This document shows positions 48,301-63,600 of a stretch of 64,000 nt of DNA, in pieces (the first letter of the stretch is position 1; every line of letters starts with the position of its first letter). The notes under the pieces are model-generated. The model did no database searches and had not been told where the DNA came from. It was given only the letters and a program-made list of their open reading frames with translations. The DNA comes from Eledone cirrhosa (taxonomy: Eukaryota; Mollusca; Cephalopoda; Octopoda; Eledonidae): the NCBI GenBank assembly GCA_964016885.1, contig OZ024742.1, forward strand, positions 12,643,181-12,707,180, read 5' to 3'. A program made the position numbers and the translations under genes.

Positions 48301-51300
48301 TATATCTAAACAGCAGGCAAGCCTTGTAAAGGGCCTCATGTTTGCCATCCCTGATATAGATTATATCTAAACAGCAAGCCTTGTAAAGAGCCTCATGTTT
48401 GCCATGCCTGATATAGATTATATCTAAACAGCAAGCCTTGTAAAGAGCCTCATGTTTGCCATGCCTGATATAGATTATATCTAAACAGCAAGCCTTGTAA
48501 AGAGCCTCATGTTTGCCATGCCTGATATAGATTATATCTAAACAGCAAGCCTTGTAAAGGGCCTTATGTTTGCCACGCCTGATATAGATTATATCTAAAC
48601 AGCAGACAAGCCTTGTAAAGGGCCTCATGTTTGCCATGCCTGATATAGATTATATATAAACAGCAAGCCTTGTAAAGGGCCTCATGTTTGCCATGCCTGA
48701 TATAGATTATATCTAAACAGCAAGCCTTGTAAAGAGCCTCATGTTTGCCATGCCTGATATAGATTACATCTAAACAGCAGGCAAGCCTTGTAAAGAGTCT
48801 TATGTTGGCCATGCCTGATATAGATTATATCTAAACAGCAAGCGTTGTAAAGAGCCTCATGTTTGCCATGCCTGATATAGATTATATCTAAACAGCAAGC
48901 CTTGTAAAGAGCCTCATGTTTGCCATGCCTGATATAGATTATATCTAAACAGCAAGCCTTGTAAAGGGCCTCATGTTTGCCATGCCTTATATAGATTATA
49001 TCTAAACAACAAGCCTTGTAAAGGGCCTCATGTTTGCCATGCCTGATATAGATTATATCTAAACAGCAAGCCTTGTAAAGAGCCTCATGTTTGCCATGCC
49101 TGATATAGATTATATCTAAACAGCAAGCCTTGTAAAGGGCCTCATGTTTGCCATGCCTGATATAGATTATATCTAAACAGCAAGTCTTGTAAAGGGCCTC
49201 ATGTTTGCCATGCCTGATATAGATTATATCTAAACAGCAGGCAAGTCTTGTAAAGAGCCTCATGTTTGCCATGCCTGAAATAGATTACATCTAAACAGCA
49301 GGCAAGCCTTGTAAAGAGCCTCATGTTTGCCATGCCTGATATAGATTATATCTAAACAGCAGGCAAGCCTTGTAAAGAGCCTCATGTTTGCCATGCCTGA
49401 TATAGATTATATCTAAACAGCAGGCAAGCCTTGTAAAGAGCCTCATGTTTGCCATGCCTGATATAGATTATATCTAAACAGCAGGCAAGCCTTGTAAAGA
49501 GCCTCATGTTTGCCATGCCTGATATAGATTATATCTAAGCAGCAGGCAAGCCTTGTAAAGAGCCTCATATTTGCCATGCCTGATATAGATTATATCTAAA
49601 CAGCAGGCAAGCCTTGTAAAGAGCCTCATGTTTGCCATGCATGATATAGATTATATCTAAACAGCAGGCAAGCCTTGTAAAGGGCCTCATGTTTGCCATG
49701 CCTGATATAGATTATATCTAAACAGCAAGCCTTGTAAAGAGCCTCATATTTGCCATGACTGATATAGATTATATCTAAACAGCAGGCAAGCCTTGTAAAG
49801 AGCCTCATATTTGCCATGCCTGATATAGATTATATCTAAACAGCAGGCAAGCCTTGTAAAGAGCCTCATGTTTGCCATGCCTGATATAGATTATATCTAA
49901 ACAGCAGGCAAGCCTTGTAAAGGGCCTCATGTTTGCCATGCCTGATATAGATTATATCTAAACAGCAAGCCATGTAAAGGGCCTCATGTTTGCCATGCCT
50001 GTTATAGATTATATCTAAACAGCAGGCAAGCCTTGTAAAGGGCCTCATGTTTGCCATGCCTGATATAGATTATATCTAAACAGCAAGCCTTGTAAAGGGC
50101 CTCATGTTTGCCATGCCTGATATAGATTATATCTAAACAGCAGGCAAGCCTTGTAAAGGGCCTCATGTTTGCCATGCCTGATATAGATTATATCTAAACA
50201 GCAAGCCTTGTAAAGAGCCTCATATTTGCCATGACTGATATAGATTATATCTAAACAGCAGGCAAGCCTTGTAAAGAGCCTCATATTTGCCATGCCTGAT
50301 ATAGATTATATCTAAACAGCAGGCAAGCCTTGTAAAGAGCCTCATGTTTGCCATGCCTGATATAGATTATATCTAAACAGCAGGCAAGCCTTGTAAAGGG
50401 CCTCATGTTTGCCATGACTGATATAGAGTATATCTAAACAGCAAGCCATGTAAAGGGCCTCATGTTTGCCATGCCTGTTATAGATTATATCTAAACAGCA
50501 GGCAAACCTTGTAAAGGGCCTCATGTTTGCCATGCCTGATATAGATTATATCTAAACAGCAAGCCTTGTAAAGGGCCTCATGTTTGCCATGCCTGATATA
50601 GATTATATCTAAACAGCAGGCAAGCCTTGTAAAGGGCCTCATGTTTGCCATGCCTGTTATAGATTATATCTAAACAGCAAGCCTTGTAAAGGGCCTCATG
50701 TTTGCCATGCCTGATATAGATTATATCTAAACAGCAAGCCTTGTAAAGAGCCTCATGTTTGCCATGCCTGATATAGATTATATCTAAACAGCAAGCCTTG
50801 TAAAGAGCCTCATGTTTGCCATGCCTGATATAGATTATATCTAAACATCAAGCCTTGTAAAGAGCCTCATGTTTGCTATGCCTGATATAGATTATATCTA
50901 AACAGCAAGCCTTGTAAAGAGCCTCATGTTTGCCATGCCTGATATAGATTATATCTAAACAACAGGCAAGCCTTGTAGAGAGCCTCATGTTTGCCATGCC
51001 TGATATAGATTATATCTAAACAGCAGGCAAGCCTTGTAAAGAGCCTCATATTTGCCATGCCTGATATAGATTATATCTAAACAGCAGGCAAGCCTTGTAA
51101 AGAGCCTCATGTTTGCCATGCCTGATATAGATTATATCTAAACAGCAGGCAAGCCTTGTAAAGGTCCTCATGTTTGCCATGCCTGATATAGATTATATCT
51201 AAACAGCAAGCCTTGTAAAGAGCCTCATATTTGCCATGCCTGATATAGATTATATCTAAACAGCAGGCAAGCCTTGTAAAGAGCCTCATATTTGCCATGC

Positions 51301-54300
51301 CTGATATAGATTATATCTAAACAGCAGGCAAGCCTTGTAAAGAGCCTCATGTTTGCCATGCCTGATATAGATTATATCTAAACAGCAGGCAAGCCTTGTA
51401 AAGGGCCTCATGTGTGCCATGCCTGATATAGAGTATATCTAAACAGCAAGCCATGTAAAGGGCCTCATGTTTTCCATGCCTGTTATAGATTATATCTAAA
51501 CAGCAGGCAAGCCTTGTAAAGGGCCTCATGTTTGCCATGCCTGATATAGATTATATCTAAACAGCAAGCCTTGTAAAGGGCCTCATGTTTGCCATGCCTG
51601 ATATAGATTATATCTAAACAGCAGGCAAGCCTTGTAAAGGGCCTCATGTTTGCCATGCCTGATATAGATTATATCTAAACAGCAAGCCTTGTAAAGGGCC
51701 TCATGTTTGCCATGCCTGATATAGATTATATCTAAACAGCAAGCCTTGTAAAGAGCCTCATGTTTGCCATGCCTGATATAGATTATATCTAAACAGCAAG
51801 CCTTGTAAAGAGCCTCATGTTTGCCATGCCTGATATAGATTATATCTAAACAGCAAGCCTTGTAAAGAGCCTCATGTTTGCCATGCCTGATATAGATTAT
51901 ATCTAAACAGCAAGCCTTGTAAAGAGCCTCATGTTTGCCATGCCTGATATAGATTATATCTAAACAGCAAGCCTTGTAAAGGGCCTTATGTTTGCCATGC
52001 CTGATATAGATTATATCTAAACAGCAGGCAAGCCTTGTAAAGGGCCTCATGTTTGCCATGCCTGATATAGATTATATATAAACAGCAAGCCTTGTAAAGG
52101 GCCTCATGTTTGCCATGCCTGATGTAGATTATATCTAAACAGCAAGCCTTGTAAAGAGCCTCATGTTTGCCATGCCTGATATAGATTACATCTAAACAGC
52201 AGGCAAGCCTTGTAAAGAGTCTTATGTTTGCCATGCCTGATATAGATTATATCTAAACAGCAAGCCCTGTAAAGAGCCTCATGTTTGCCATGCCTGATAT
52301 AGATTATATCTAAACAGCAAGCCTTGTAAAGAGCCTCATGTTTGCCATGCCTGATATAGATTATATCTAAACAGCAAGCCTTGTAAAGAGCCTCATGTTT
52401 GCCATGCCTGATATAGATTATATCTAAACAGCAGGCAAGCCTTGTAAAGAGCCTCATGTTTGCCATGCCTGATATAGATTATATCTAAACAGCAGGCAAG
52501 CCTTGTAAAGAGCCTCATGTTTGCCATGCCTGATATAGATTATATCTAAGCAGCAGGCAAGCCTTGTAAAGAGCCTCATATTTGTCATGCCTGATATAGA
52601 TTATATCTAAACAGCAGGCAAGCCTTGTAAAGAGCCTCATGTTTGCCATGCCTGATATAGATTATATCTAAACAGCAGGCAAGCCTTGTAAAGGGCCTCA
52701 TGTTTGCCATGCTTGATATAGATTATATCTAAACAGCAAGCCTTGTAAAGAGCCTCATATTTGCCATGCCTGATATAGATTATATCTAAACAGCAGGCAA
52801 GCCTTGTAAAGAGCCTCATATTTGCCATGCCTGATATAGATTATATCTAAACAGCAGGCAAGCCTTGTAAAGAGCCTCATGTTTGCCATGCCTGATATAG
52901 ATTATATCTAAACAGCAGGCAAGCCTTGTAAAGGGCCTCATGTGTGCCATGCCTGATATAGAGTATATCTAAACAGCAAGCCATGTAAAGGGCCTCATGT
53001 TTTCCATGCCTGTTATAGATTATATCTAAACAGCAGGCAAGCCTTGTAAAGGGCCTCATGTTTGCCATGCCTGATATAGATTATATCTAAACAGCAAGCC
53101 TTGTAAAGGGCCTCATGTTTGCCATGCCTGATATAGATTATATCTAAACAGCAGGCAAGCCTTGTAAAGGGCCTCATGTTTGCCATGCCTGATATAGATT
53201 ATATCTAAACAGCAAGCCTTGTAAAGGGCCTCATGTTTGCCAGGCCTGATATAGATTATATCTAAACAGCAAGCCTTGTAAAGAGCCTCATGTTTGCCAT
53301 GCCTGATATAGATTATATCTAAACAGCAAGCCTTGTAAAGAGCCTCATGTTTGCCATGCCTGATATAGATTATATCTAAACAGCAAGCCTTGTAAAGAGC
53401 CTCATGTTTGCCATGCCTGATATAGATTATATCTAAACAGCAAGCCTTGTAAAGAGCCTCATGTTTGCCATGCCTGATATAGATTATATCTAAACAGCAA
53501 GCCTTGTAAAGGGCCTTATGTTGGCCATGCCTGATATAGATTATATCTAAACAGCAGGCAAGCCTTGTAAAGGGCCTCATGTTTGCCATGCCTGATATAG
53601 ATTATATATAAACAGCAAGCCTTGTAAAGGGCCTCATGTTTGCCATGCCTGATATAGATTATATCTAAACAGCAAGCCTTGTAAAGAGCCTCATGTTTGC
53701 CATGCCTGATATAGATTACATCTAAACAGCAGACAAGCCTTGTAAAGAGTCTTATGTTTGCCATGCCTGATATAGATTATATCTAAACAGCAAGCCCTGT
53801 AAAGAGCCTCATGTTTGCCATGCCTGATATAGATTATATCTAAACAGCAAGCCTTGTAAAGAGCCTCATGTTTGCCATGCCTGATATAGATTATATCTAA
53901 ACAGCAAGCCTTGTAAAGAGCCTCATGTTTGCCATGCCTGATATAGATTATATCTAAACAGCAGGCAAGCCTTGTAAAGAGCCTCATGTTTGCCATGCCT
54001 GATATAGATTATATCTAAACAGCAGGCAAGCCTTGTAAAGAGCCTCATGTTTGCCATGCCTGATATAGATTATATCTAAGCAGCAGACAAGCCTTGTAAA
54101 GAGCCTCATATTTGTCATGCCTGATATAGATTATATCTAAACAGCAGGCAAGCCTTGTAAAGAGCCTCATGTTTGCCATGCCTGATATAGATTATATCTA
54201 AACAGCAGGCAAGCCTTGTAAAGGGCCTCATGTTTGCCATGCCTGATATAGATTATATCTAAACAGCAAGCCTTGTAAAGAGCCTCATATTTGCCATGCC

Positions 54301-54620
54301 TGATATAGATTATATCTAAACAGCAGGCAAGCCTTGTAAAGAGCCTCATATTTGCCATGCCTGATATAGATTATATCTAAACAGCAGGCAAGCCTTGTAA
54401 AGAGCCTCATGTTTGCCATGCCTGATATAGATTATATCTAAACAGCAGGCAAGCCTTGTAAAGGGCCTCATGTGTGCCATGCCTGATATAGAGTATATCT
54501 AAACAGCAAGCCATGTAAAGGGCCTCATGTTTTCCATGCCTGTTATAGATTATATCTAAACAGCAGGCAAGCCTTGTAAAGAGCCTCATGTTTGCCATGC
54601 CTGATATAGATTATATCTAA
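42300..54620. repeat. 1,530-bp and 3,544-bp higher-order repeats
   Basis: 1,530-bp offsets: 42725/44255, 42965/44495, 51583/53113, 51986/53516, 52637/54167 (14x57 + 12x61, 26 monomers). 3,544-bp offsets: 45020/48564, 45195/48739, 46082/49626, 46798/50342, 47563/51107 (29x57 + 31x61, 60 monomers). The 3,544-bp unit is one 57-bp monomer longer than the 3,487-bp unit of the preceding part. Confidence 0.83.
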
Positions 54621-57600
54621 ACAGCAGGCAAGCCTTGTAAAGAGCCTCATGTTTGCCATGCCTGATATAGATTATATCTAAACAGCAGGCAAGCCTTGTA
54701 AAGAGCCTCATGTTTGCCATGCCTGATATAGATTATATCTAAGCAGCAGGCAAGCCTTGTAAAGAGCCTCATATTTGCCATGCCTGATATAGATTATATC
54801 TAAACAGCAGGCAAGCCTTGTAAAGAGCCTCATGTTTGCCATGCATGATATAGATTATATCTAAACAGCAGGCAAGCCTTGTAAAGGGCCTCATGTTTGC
54901 CATGCCTGATATAGATTATATCTAAACAGCAAGCCTTGTAAAGAGCCTCATATTTGCCATGACTGATATAGATTATATCTAAACAGCAGGCAAGCCTTGT
55001 AAAGAGCCTCATATTTGCCATGCCTGATATAGATTATATCTAAACAGCAGGCAAGCCTTGTAAAGAGCCTCATGTTTGCCATGCCTGATATAGATTATAT
55101 CTAAACAGCAGGCAAGCCTTGTAAAGGGCCTCATGTTTGCCATGCCTGATATAGATTATATCTAAACAGCAAGCCATGTAAAGGGCCTCATGTTTGCCAT
55201 GCCTGTTATAGATTATATCTAAACAGCAGGCAAGCCTTGTAAAGGGCCTCATGTTTGCCATGCCTGATATAGATTATATCTAAACAGCAAGCCTTGTAAA
55301 GGGCCTCATGTTTGCCATGCCTGATATAGATTATATCTAAACAGCAGGCAAGCCTTGTAAAGGGCCTCATGTTTGCCATGCCTGATATAGATTATATCTA
55401 AACAGCAAGCCTTGTAAAGAGCCTCATATTTGCCATGACTGATATAGATTATATCTAAACAGCAGGCAAGCCTTGTAAAGAGCCTCATATTTGCCATGCC
55501 TGATATAGATTATATCTAAACAGCAGGCAAGCCTTGTAAAGAGCCTCATGTTTGCCATGCCTGATATAGATTATATCTAAACAGCAGGCAAGCCTTGTAA
55601 AGGGCCTCATGTTTGCCATGACTGATATAGAGTATATCTAAACAGCAAGCCATGTAAAGGGCCTCATGTTTGCCATGCCTGTTATAGATTATATCTAAAC
55701 AGCAGGCAAACCTTGTAAAGGGCCTCATGTTTGCCATGCCTGATATAGATTATATCTAAACAGCAAGCCTTGTAAAGGGCCTCATGTTTGCCATGCCTGA
55801 TATAGATTATATCTAAACAGCAGGCAAGCCTTGTAAAGGGCCTCATGTTTGCCATGCCTGTTATAGATTATATCTAAACAGCAAGCCTTGTAAAGGGCCT
55901 CATGTTTGCCATGCCTGATATAGATTATATCTAAACAGCAAGCCTTGTAAAGAGCCTCATGTTTGCCATGCCTGATATAGATTATATCTAAACAGCAAGC
56001 CTTGTAAAGAGCCTCATGTTTGCCATGCCTGATATAGATTATATCTAAACATCAAGCCTTGTAAAGAGCCTCATGTTTGCTATGCCTGATATAGATTATA
56101 TCTAAACAGCAAGCCTTGTAAAGAGCCTCATGTTTGCCATGCCTGATATAGATTATATCTAAACAACAGGCAAGCCTTGTAGAGAGCCTCATGTTTGCCA
56201 TGCCTGATATAGATTATATCTAAACAGCAGGCAAGCCTTGTAAAGAGCCTCATATTTGCCATGCCTGATATAGATTATATCTAAACAGCAGGCAAGCCTT
56301 GTAAAGAGCCTCATGTTTGCCATGCCTGATATAGATTATATCTAAACAGCAGGCAAGCCTTGTAAAGGTCCTCATGTTTGCCATGCCTGATATAGATTAT
56401 ATCTAAACAGCAAGCCTTGTAAAGAGCCTCATATTTGCCATGCCTGATATAGATTATATCTAAACAGCAGGCAAGCCTTGTAAAGAGCCTCATATTTGCC
56501 ATGCCTGATATAGATTATATCTAAACAGCAGGCAAGCCTTGTAAAGAGCCTCATGTTTGCCATGCCTGATATAGATTATATCTAAACAGCAGGCAAGCCT
56601 TGTAAAGGGCCTCATGTGTGCCATGCCTGATATAGAGTATATCTAAACAGCAAGCCATGTAAAGGGCCTCATGTTTTCCATGCCTGTTATAGATTATATC
56701 TAAACAGCAGGCAAGCCTTGTAAAGGGCCTCATGTTTGCCATGGCTGATATAGATTATATCTAAACAGCAAGCCTTGTAAAGGGCCTCATGTTTGCCATG
56801 CCTGATATAGATTATATCTAAACAGCAGGCAAGCCTTGTAAAGGGCCTCATGTTTGCCATGCCTGATATAGATTATATCTAAACAGCAAGCCTTGTAAAG
56901 GGCCTCATGTTTGCCATGCCTGATATAGATTATATCTAAACAGCAAGCCTTGTAAAGAGCCTCATGTTTGCCATGCCTGATATAGATTATATCTAAACAG
57001 CAAGCCTTGTAAAGAGCCTCATGTTTGCCATGCCTGATATAGATTATATCTAAACAGCAAGCCTTGTAAAGAGCCTCATGTTTGCCATGCCTGATATAGA
57101 TTATATCTAAACAGCAAGCCTTGTAAAGGGCCTTATGTTTGCCATGCCTGATATAGATTATATCTAAACAGCAGGCAAGCCTTGTAAAGGGCCTCATGTT
57201 TGCCATGCCTGATATAGATTATATATAAACAGCAAGCCTTGTAAAGGGCCTCATGTTTGCCATGCCTGATGTAGATTATATCTAAACAGCAAGCCTTGTA
57301 AAGAGCCTCATGTTTGCCATGCCTGATATAGATTACATCTAAACAGCAGGCAAGCCTTGTAAAGAGTCTTATGTTTGCCATGCCTGATATAGATTATATC
57401 TAAACAGCAAGCCCTGTAAAGAGCCTCATGTTTGCCATGCCTGATATAGATTATATCTAAACAGCAAGCCTTGTAAAGAGCCTCATGTTTGCCATGCCTG
57501 ATATAGATTATATCTAAACAGCAAGCCTTGTAAAGAGCCTCATGTTTGCCATGCCTGATATAGATTATATCTAAACAGCAGGCAAGCCTTGTAAAGAGCC

Positions 57601-60600
57601 TCATGTTTGCCATGCCTGATATAGATTATATCTAAACAGCAGGCAAGCCTTGTAAAGAGCCTCATGTTTGCCATGCCTGATATAGATTATATCTAAGCAG
57701 CAGGCAAGCCTTGTAAAGAGCCTCATATTTGTCATGCCTGATATAGATTATATCTAAACAGCAGGCAAGCCTTGTAAAGAGCCTCATGTTTGCCATGCCT
57801 GATATAGATTATATCTAAACAGCAGGCAAGCCTTGTAAAGGGCCTCATGTTTGCCATGCCTGATATAGATTATATCTAAACAGCAAGCCTTGTAAAGAGC
57901 CTCATATTTGCCATGCCTGATATAGATTATATCTAAACAGCAGGCAAGCCTTGTAAAGAGCCTCATATTTGCCATGCCTGATATAGATTATATCTAAACA
58001 GCAGGCAAGCCTTGTAAAGGGCCTCATGTGTGCCATGCCTGATATAGAGTATATCTAAACAGCAAGCCATGTAAAGGGCCTCATGTTTTCCATGCCTGTT
58101 ATAGATTATATCTAAACAGCAGGCAAGCCTTGTAAAGGGCCTCATGTTTGCCATGCCTGATATAGATTATATCTAAACAGCAAGCCTTGTAAAGGGCCTC
58201 ATGTTTGCCATGCCTGATATAGATTATATCTAAACAGCAGGCAAGCCTTGTAAAGGGCCTCATGTTTGCCATGCCTGATATAGATTATATCTAAACAGCA
58301 AGCCTTGTAAAGGGCCTCATGTTTGCCATGCCTGATATAGATTATATCTAAACAGCAAGCCTTGTAAAGAGCCTCATGTTTGCCATGCCTGATATAGATT
58401 ATATCTAAACAGCAAGCCTTGTAAAGAGCCTCATGTTTGCCATGCCTGATATAGATTATATCTAAACAGCAAGCCTTGTAAAGAGCCTCATGTTTGCCAT
58501 GCCTGATATAGATTATATCTAAACAGCAAGCCTTGTAAAGAGCCTCATGTTTGCCATGCCTGATATAGATTATATCTAAACAGCAAGCCTTGTAAAGGGC
58601 CTTATGTTGGCCATGCCTGATATAGATTATATCTAAACAGCAGGCAAGCCTTGTAAAGGGCCTCATGTTTGCCATGCCTGATATAGATTATATATAAACA
58701 GCAAGCCTTGTAAAGGGCCTCATGTTTGCCATGCCTGATATAGATTATATCTAAACAGCAAGCCTTGTAAAGAGCCTCATGTTTGCCATGCCTGATATAG
58801 ATTACATCTAAACAGCAGACAAGCCTTGTAAAGAGTCTTATGTTTGCCATGCCTGATATAGATTATATCTAAACAGCAAGCCCTGTAAAGAGCCTCATGT
58901 TTGCCATGCCTGATATAGATTATATCTAAACAGCAAGCCTTGTAAAGAGCCTCATGTTTGCCATGCCTGATATAGATTATATCTAAACAGCAAGCCTTGT
59001 AAAGAGCCTCATGTTTGCCATGCCTGATATAGATTATATCTAAACAGCAGGCAAGCCTTGTAAAGAGCCTCATGTTTGCCATGCCTGATATAGATTATAT
59101 CTAAACAGCAGGCAAGCCTTGTAAAGAGCCTCATGTTTGCCATGCCTGATATAGATTATATCTAAGCAGCAGACAAGCCTTGTAAAGAGCCTCATATTTG
59201 TCATGCCTGATATAGATTATATCTAAACAGCAGGCAAGCCTTGTAAAGAGCCTCATGTTTGCCATGCCTGATATAGATTATATCTAAACAGCAGGCAAGC
59301 CTTGTAAAGGGCCTCATGTTTGCCATGCCTGATATAGATTATATCTAAACAGCAAACCTTGTAAAGAGCCTCATATTTGCCATGCCTGATATAGATTATA
59401 TCTAAACAGCAGGCAAGCCTTGTAAAGAGCCTCATATTTGCCATGCCTGATATAGATTATATCTAAACAGCAGGCAAGCCTTGTAAAGAGCCTCATGTTT
59501 GCCATGCCTGATATAGATTATATCTAAACAGCAGGCAAGCCTTGTAAAGGGCCTCATGTGTGCCATGCCTGATATAGAGTATATCTAAACAGCAAGCCAT
59601 GTAAAGGGCCTCATGTTTTCCATGCCTGTTATAGATTATATCTAAACAGCAGGCAAGCCTTGTAAAGGGCCTCATGTTTGCCATGCCTGATATAGATTAT
59701 ATCTAAACAGCAAGCCTTGTAAAGGGCCTCATGTTTGCCATGCCTGATATAGATTATATCTAAACAGCAGGCAAGCCTTGTAAAGGGCCTCATGTTTGCC
59801 ATGCCTGATATAGATTATATCTAAACAGCAAGCCTTGTAAAGGGCCTCATGTTTGCCATGCCTGATATAGATTATATCTAAACAGCAAGCCTTGTAAAGA
59901 GCCTCATGTTTGCCATGCCTGATATAGATTATATCTAAACAGCAAGCCTTGTAAAGAGCCTCATGTTTGCCATGCCTGATATAGATTATATCTAAACAGC
60001 AAGCCTTGTAAAGAGCCTCATGTTTGCCATGCCTGATATAGATTATATCTAAACAGCAAGCCTTGTAAAGAGCCTCATGTTTGCCATGCCTGATATAGAT
60101 TATATCTAAACAGCAAGCCTTGTAAAGGGCCTTATGTGGGCCATACCTGATATAGATTATATCTAAACAGCAGGCAAGCCTTGTAAAGGGCCTCATGTTT
60201 GCCATGCCTGATATAGATTATATATAAACAGCAAGCCTTGTAAAGGGCCTCATGTTTGCCATGCCTGATATAGATTATATCTAAACAGCAAGCCTTGTAA
60301 AGAGCCTCATGTTTGCCATGCCTGATATAGATTATATCTAAACAGCAGGCAAGCCTTGTAAAGAGTCTTATGTTTGCCATGCCTGATATAGATTATATCT
60401 AAACAGCAAACCCTGTAAAGAGCCTCATGTTTGCCATGCCTGATATAGATTATATCTAAACAGCAAGCCTTGTAAAGAGCCTCATGTTTGCCATGCCTGA
60501 TATAGATTATATCTAAACAGCAAGCCTTGTAAAGAGCCTCATGTTTGCCATGCCTGATATAGATTATATCTAAACAGCAGGCAAGCCTTGTAAAGAGCCT

Positions 60601-63600
60601 CATGTTTGCCATGCCTGATATAGATTATATCTAAACAGCAGGCAAGCCTTGTAAAGAGCCTCATGTTTGCCATGCCTGATATAGATTATATCTAAACAGC
60701 AAGCCTTGTAAAGAGCCTCATATTTGCCATGACTGATATAGATTATATCTAAACAGCAGGCAAGCCTTGTAAAGAGCCTCATATTTGCCATGCCTGATAT
60801 AGATTATATCTAAACAGCAGGGAAGCCTTGTAAAGAGCCTCATGTTTGCCATGCCTGATATAGATTATATCTAAACAGCAAGCCATGTAAAGGGCCTCAT
60901 GTTTTCCATGCCTGTTATAGATTATATCTAAACAGCAGGCAAGCCTTGTAAACGGCCTCATGTTTGCCATGCCTGATATAGATTATATCTAAACAGCAAG
61001 CCTTGTAAAGGGCCTCATGTTTGCCATGCCTGATATAGATTATATCTAAACAGCAGGCAAGCCTTGTAAAGGGCCTCATGTTTGCCATGCCTGATATAGA
61101 TTATATCTAAACAGCAAGCCTTGTAAAGGGCCTCATGTTTGCCATGCCTGATATAGATTATATCTAAACAGCAAGCCTTGTAAAGAGCCTCATGTTTGCC
61201 ATGCCTGATATAGATTATATCTAAACAGCAAGCCTTGTAAAGAGCCTCATGTTTGCCATCCCTGATATAGATTATATCTAAACAGCAAGCCTTGTAAAGA
61301 GCCTCATGTTTGCCATGCCTGATATAGATTATATCTAAACAGCAAGCCTTGTAAAGAGCCTCATGTTTGCCATGCCTGATATAGATTATATCTAAACAGC
61401 AAGCCTTGTAAAGAGCCTCATGTTTGCCATGCCTGATATAGATTATATCTAAACAGCAAGCCTTGTAAAGGGCCTTATGTTTGCCACGCCTGATATAGAT
61501 TATATCTAAACAGCAGACAAGCCTTGTAAAGGGCCTCATGTTTGCCATGCCTGATATAGATTATATATAAACAGCAAGCCTTGTAAAGGGCCTCATGTTT
61601 GCCATGCCTGATATAGATTATATCTAAACAGCAAGCCTTGTAAAGAGCCTCATGTTTGCCATGCCTGATATAGATTACATCTAAACAGCAGGCAAGCCTT
61701 GTAAAGAGTCTTATGTTTGCCATGCCTGATATAGATTATATCTAAACAGCAAGCGTTGTAAAGAGCCTCATGTTTGCCATGCCTGATATAGATTATATCT
61801 AAACAGCAAGCCTTGTAAAGAGCCTCATGTTTGCCATGCCTGATATAGATTATATCTAAACAGCAAGCCTTGTAAAGGGCCTCATGTTTGCCATGCCTTA
61901 TATAGATTATATCTAAACAACAAGCCTTGTAAAGGGCCTCATGTTTGCCATGCCTGATATAGATTATATCTAAACAGCAAGCCTTGTAAAGAGCCTCATG
62001 TTTGCCATGCCTGATATAGATTATATCTAAACAGCAAGCCTTGTAAAGGGCCTCATGTTTGCCATGCCTGATATAGATTATATCTAAACAGCAAGTCTTG
62101 TAAAGGGCCTCATGTTTGCCATGCCTGATATAGATTATATCTAAACAGCAGGCAAGTCTTGTAAAGAGCCTCATGTTTGCCATGCCTGAAATAGATTACA
62201 TCTAAACAGCAGGCAAGCCTTGTAAAGAGCCTCATGTTTGCCATGCCTGATATAGATTATATCTAAACAGCAGGCAAGCCTTGTAAAGAGCCTCATGTTT
62301 GCCATGCCTGATATAGATTATATCTAAACAGCAGGCAAGCCTTGTAAAGAGCCTCATGTTTGCCATGCCTGATATAGATTATATCTAAACAGCAGGCAAG
62401 CCTTGTAAAGAGCCTCATGTTTGCCATGCCTGATATAGATTATATCTAAGCAGCAGGCAAGCCTTGTAAAGAGCCTCATATTTGCCATGCCTGATATAGA
62501 TTATATCTAAACAGCAGGCAAGCCTTGTAAAGAGCCTCATGTTTGCCATGCATGATATAGATTATATCTAAACATCAGGCAAGCCTTGTAAAGGGCCTCA
62601 TGTTTGCCATGCCTGATATAGATTATATCTAAACAGCAAGCCTTGTAAAGAGCCTCATATTTGCCATGACTGATATAGATTATATCTAAACAGCAGGCAA
62701 GCCTTGTAAAGAGCCTCATATTTGCCATGCCTGATATAGATTATATCTAAACAGCAGGCAAGCCTTGTAAAGAGCCTCATGTTTGCCATGCCTGATATAG
62801 ATTATATCTAAACAGCAGGCAAGCCTTGTAAAGGGCCTCATGTTTGCCATGCCTGATATAGAGTATATCTAAACAGCAAGCCATGTAAAGGGCCTCATGT
62901 TTGCCATGCCTGTTATAGATTATATCTAAACAGCAGGCAAGCCTTGTAAAGGGCCTCATGTTTGCCATGCCTGATATAGATTATATCTAAACAGCAAGCC
63001 TTGTAAAGGGCCTCATGTTTGCCATGCCTGATATAGATTATATCTAAACAGCAGGCAAGCCTTGTAAAGGGCCTCATGTTTGCCATGCCTGATATAGATT
63101 ATATCTAAACAGCAAGCCTTGTAAAGAGCCTCATATTTGCCATGACTGATATAGATTATATCTAAACAGCAGGCAAGCCTTGTAAAGAGCCTCATATTTG
63201 CCATGCCTGATATAGATTGTATCTAAACAGCAGGCAAGCCTTGTAAAGAGCCTCATGTTTGCCATGCCTGATATAGATTATATCTAAACAGCAGGCAAGC
63301 CTTGTAAAGGGCCTCATGTTTGCCATGACTGATATAGAGTATATCTAAACAGCAAGCCATGTAAAGGGCCTCATGTTTGCCATGCCTGTTATAGATTATA
63401 TCTAAACAGCAGGCAAGCCTTGTAAAGGGCCTCATGTTTGCCATGCCTGATATAGATTATATCTAAACAGCAAGCCTTGTAAAGGGCCTCATGTTTGCCA
63501 TGCCTGATATAGATTATATCTAAACAGCAGGCAAGCCTTGTAAAGGGCCTCATGTTTGCCATGCCTGTTATAGATTATATCTAAACAGCAAGCCTTGTAA

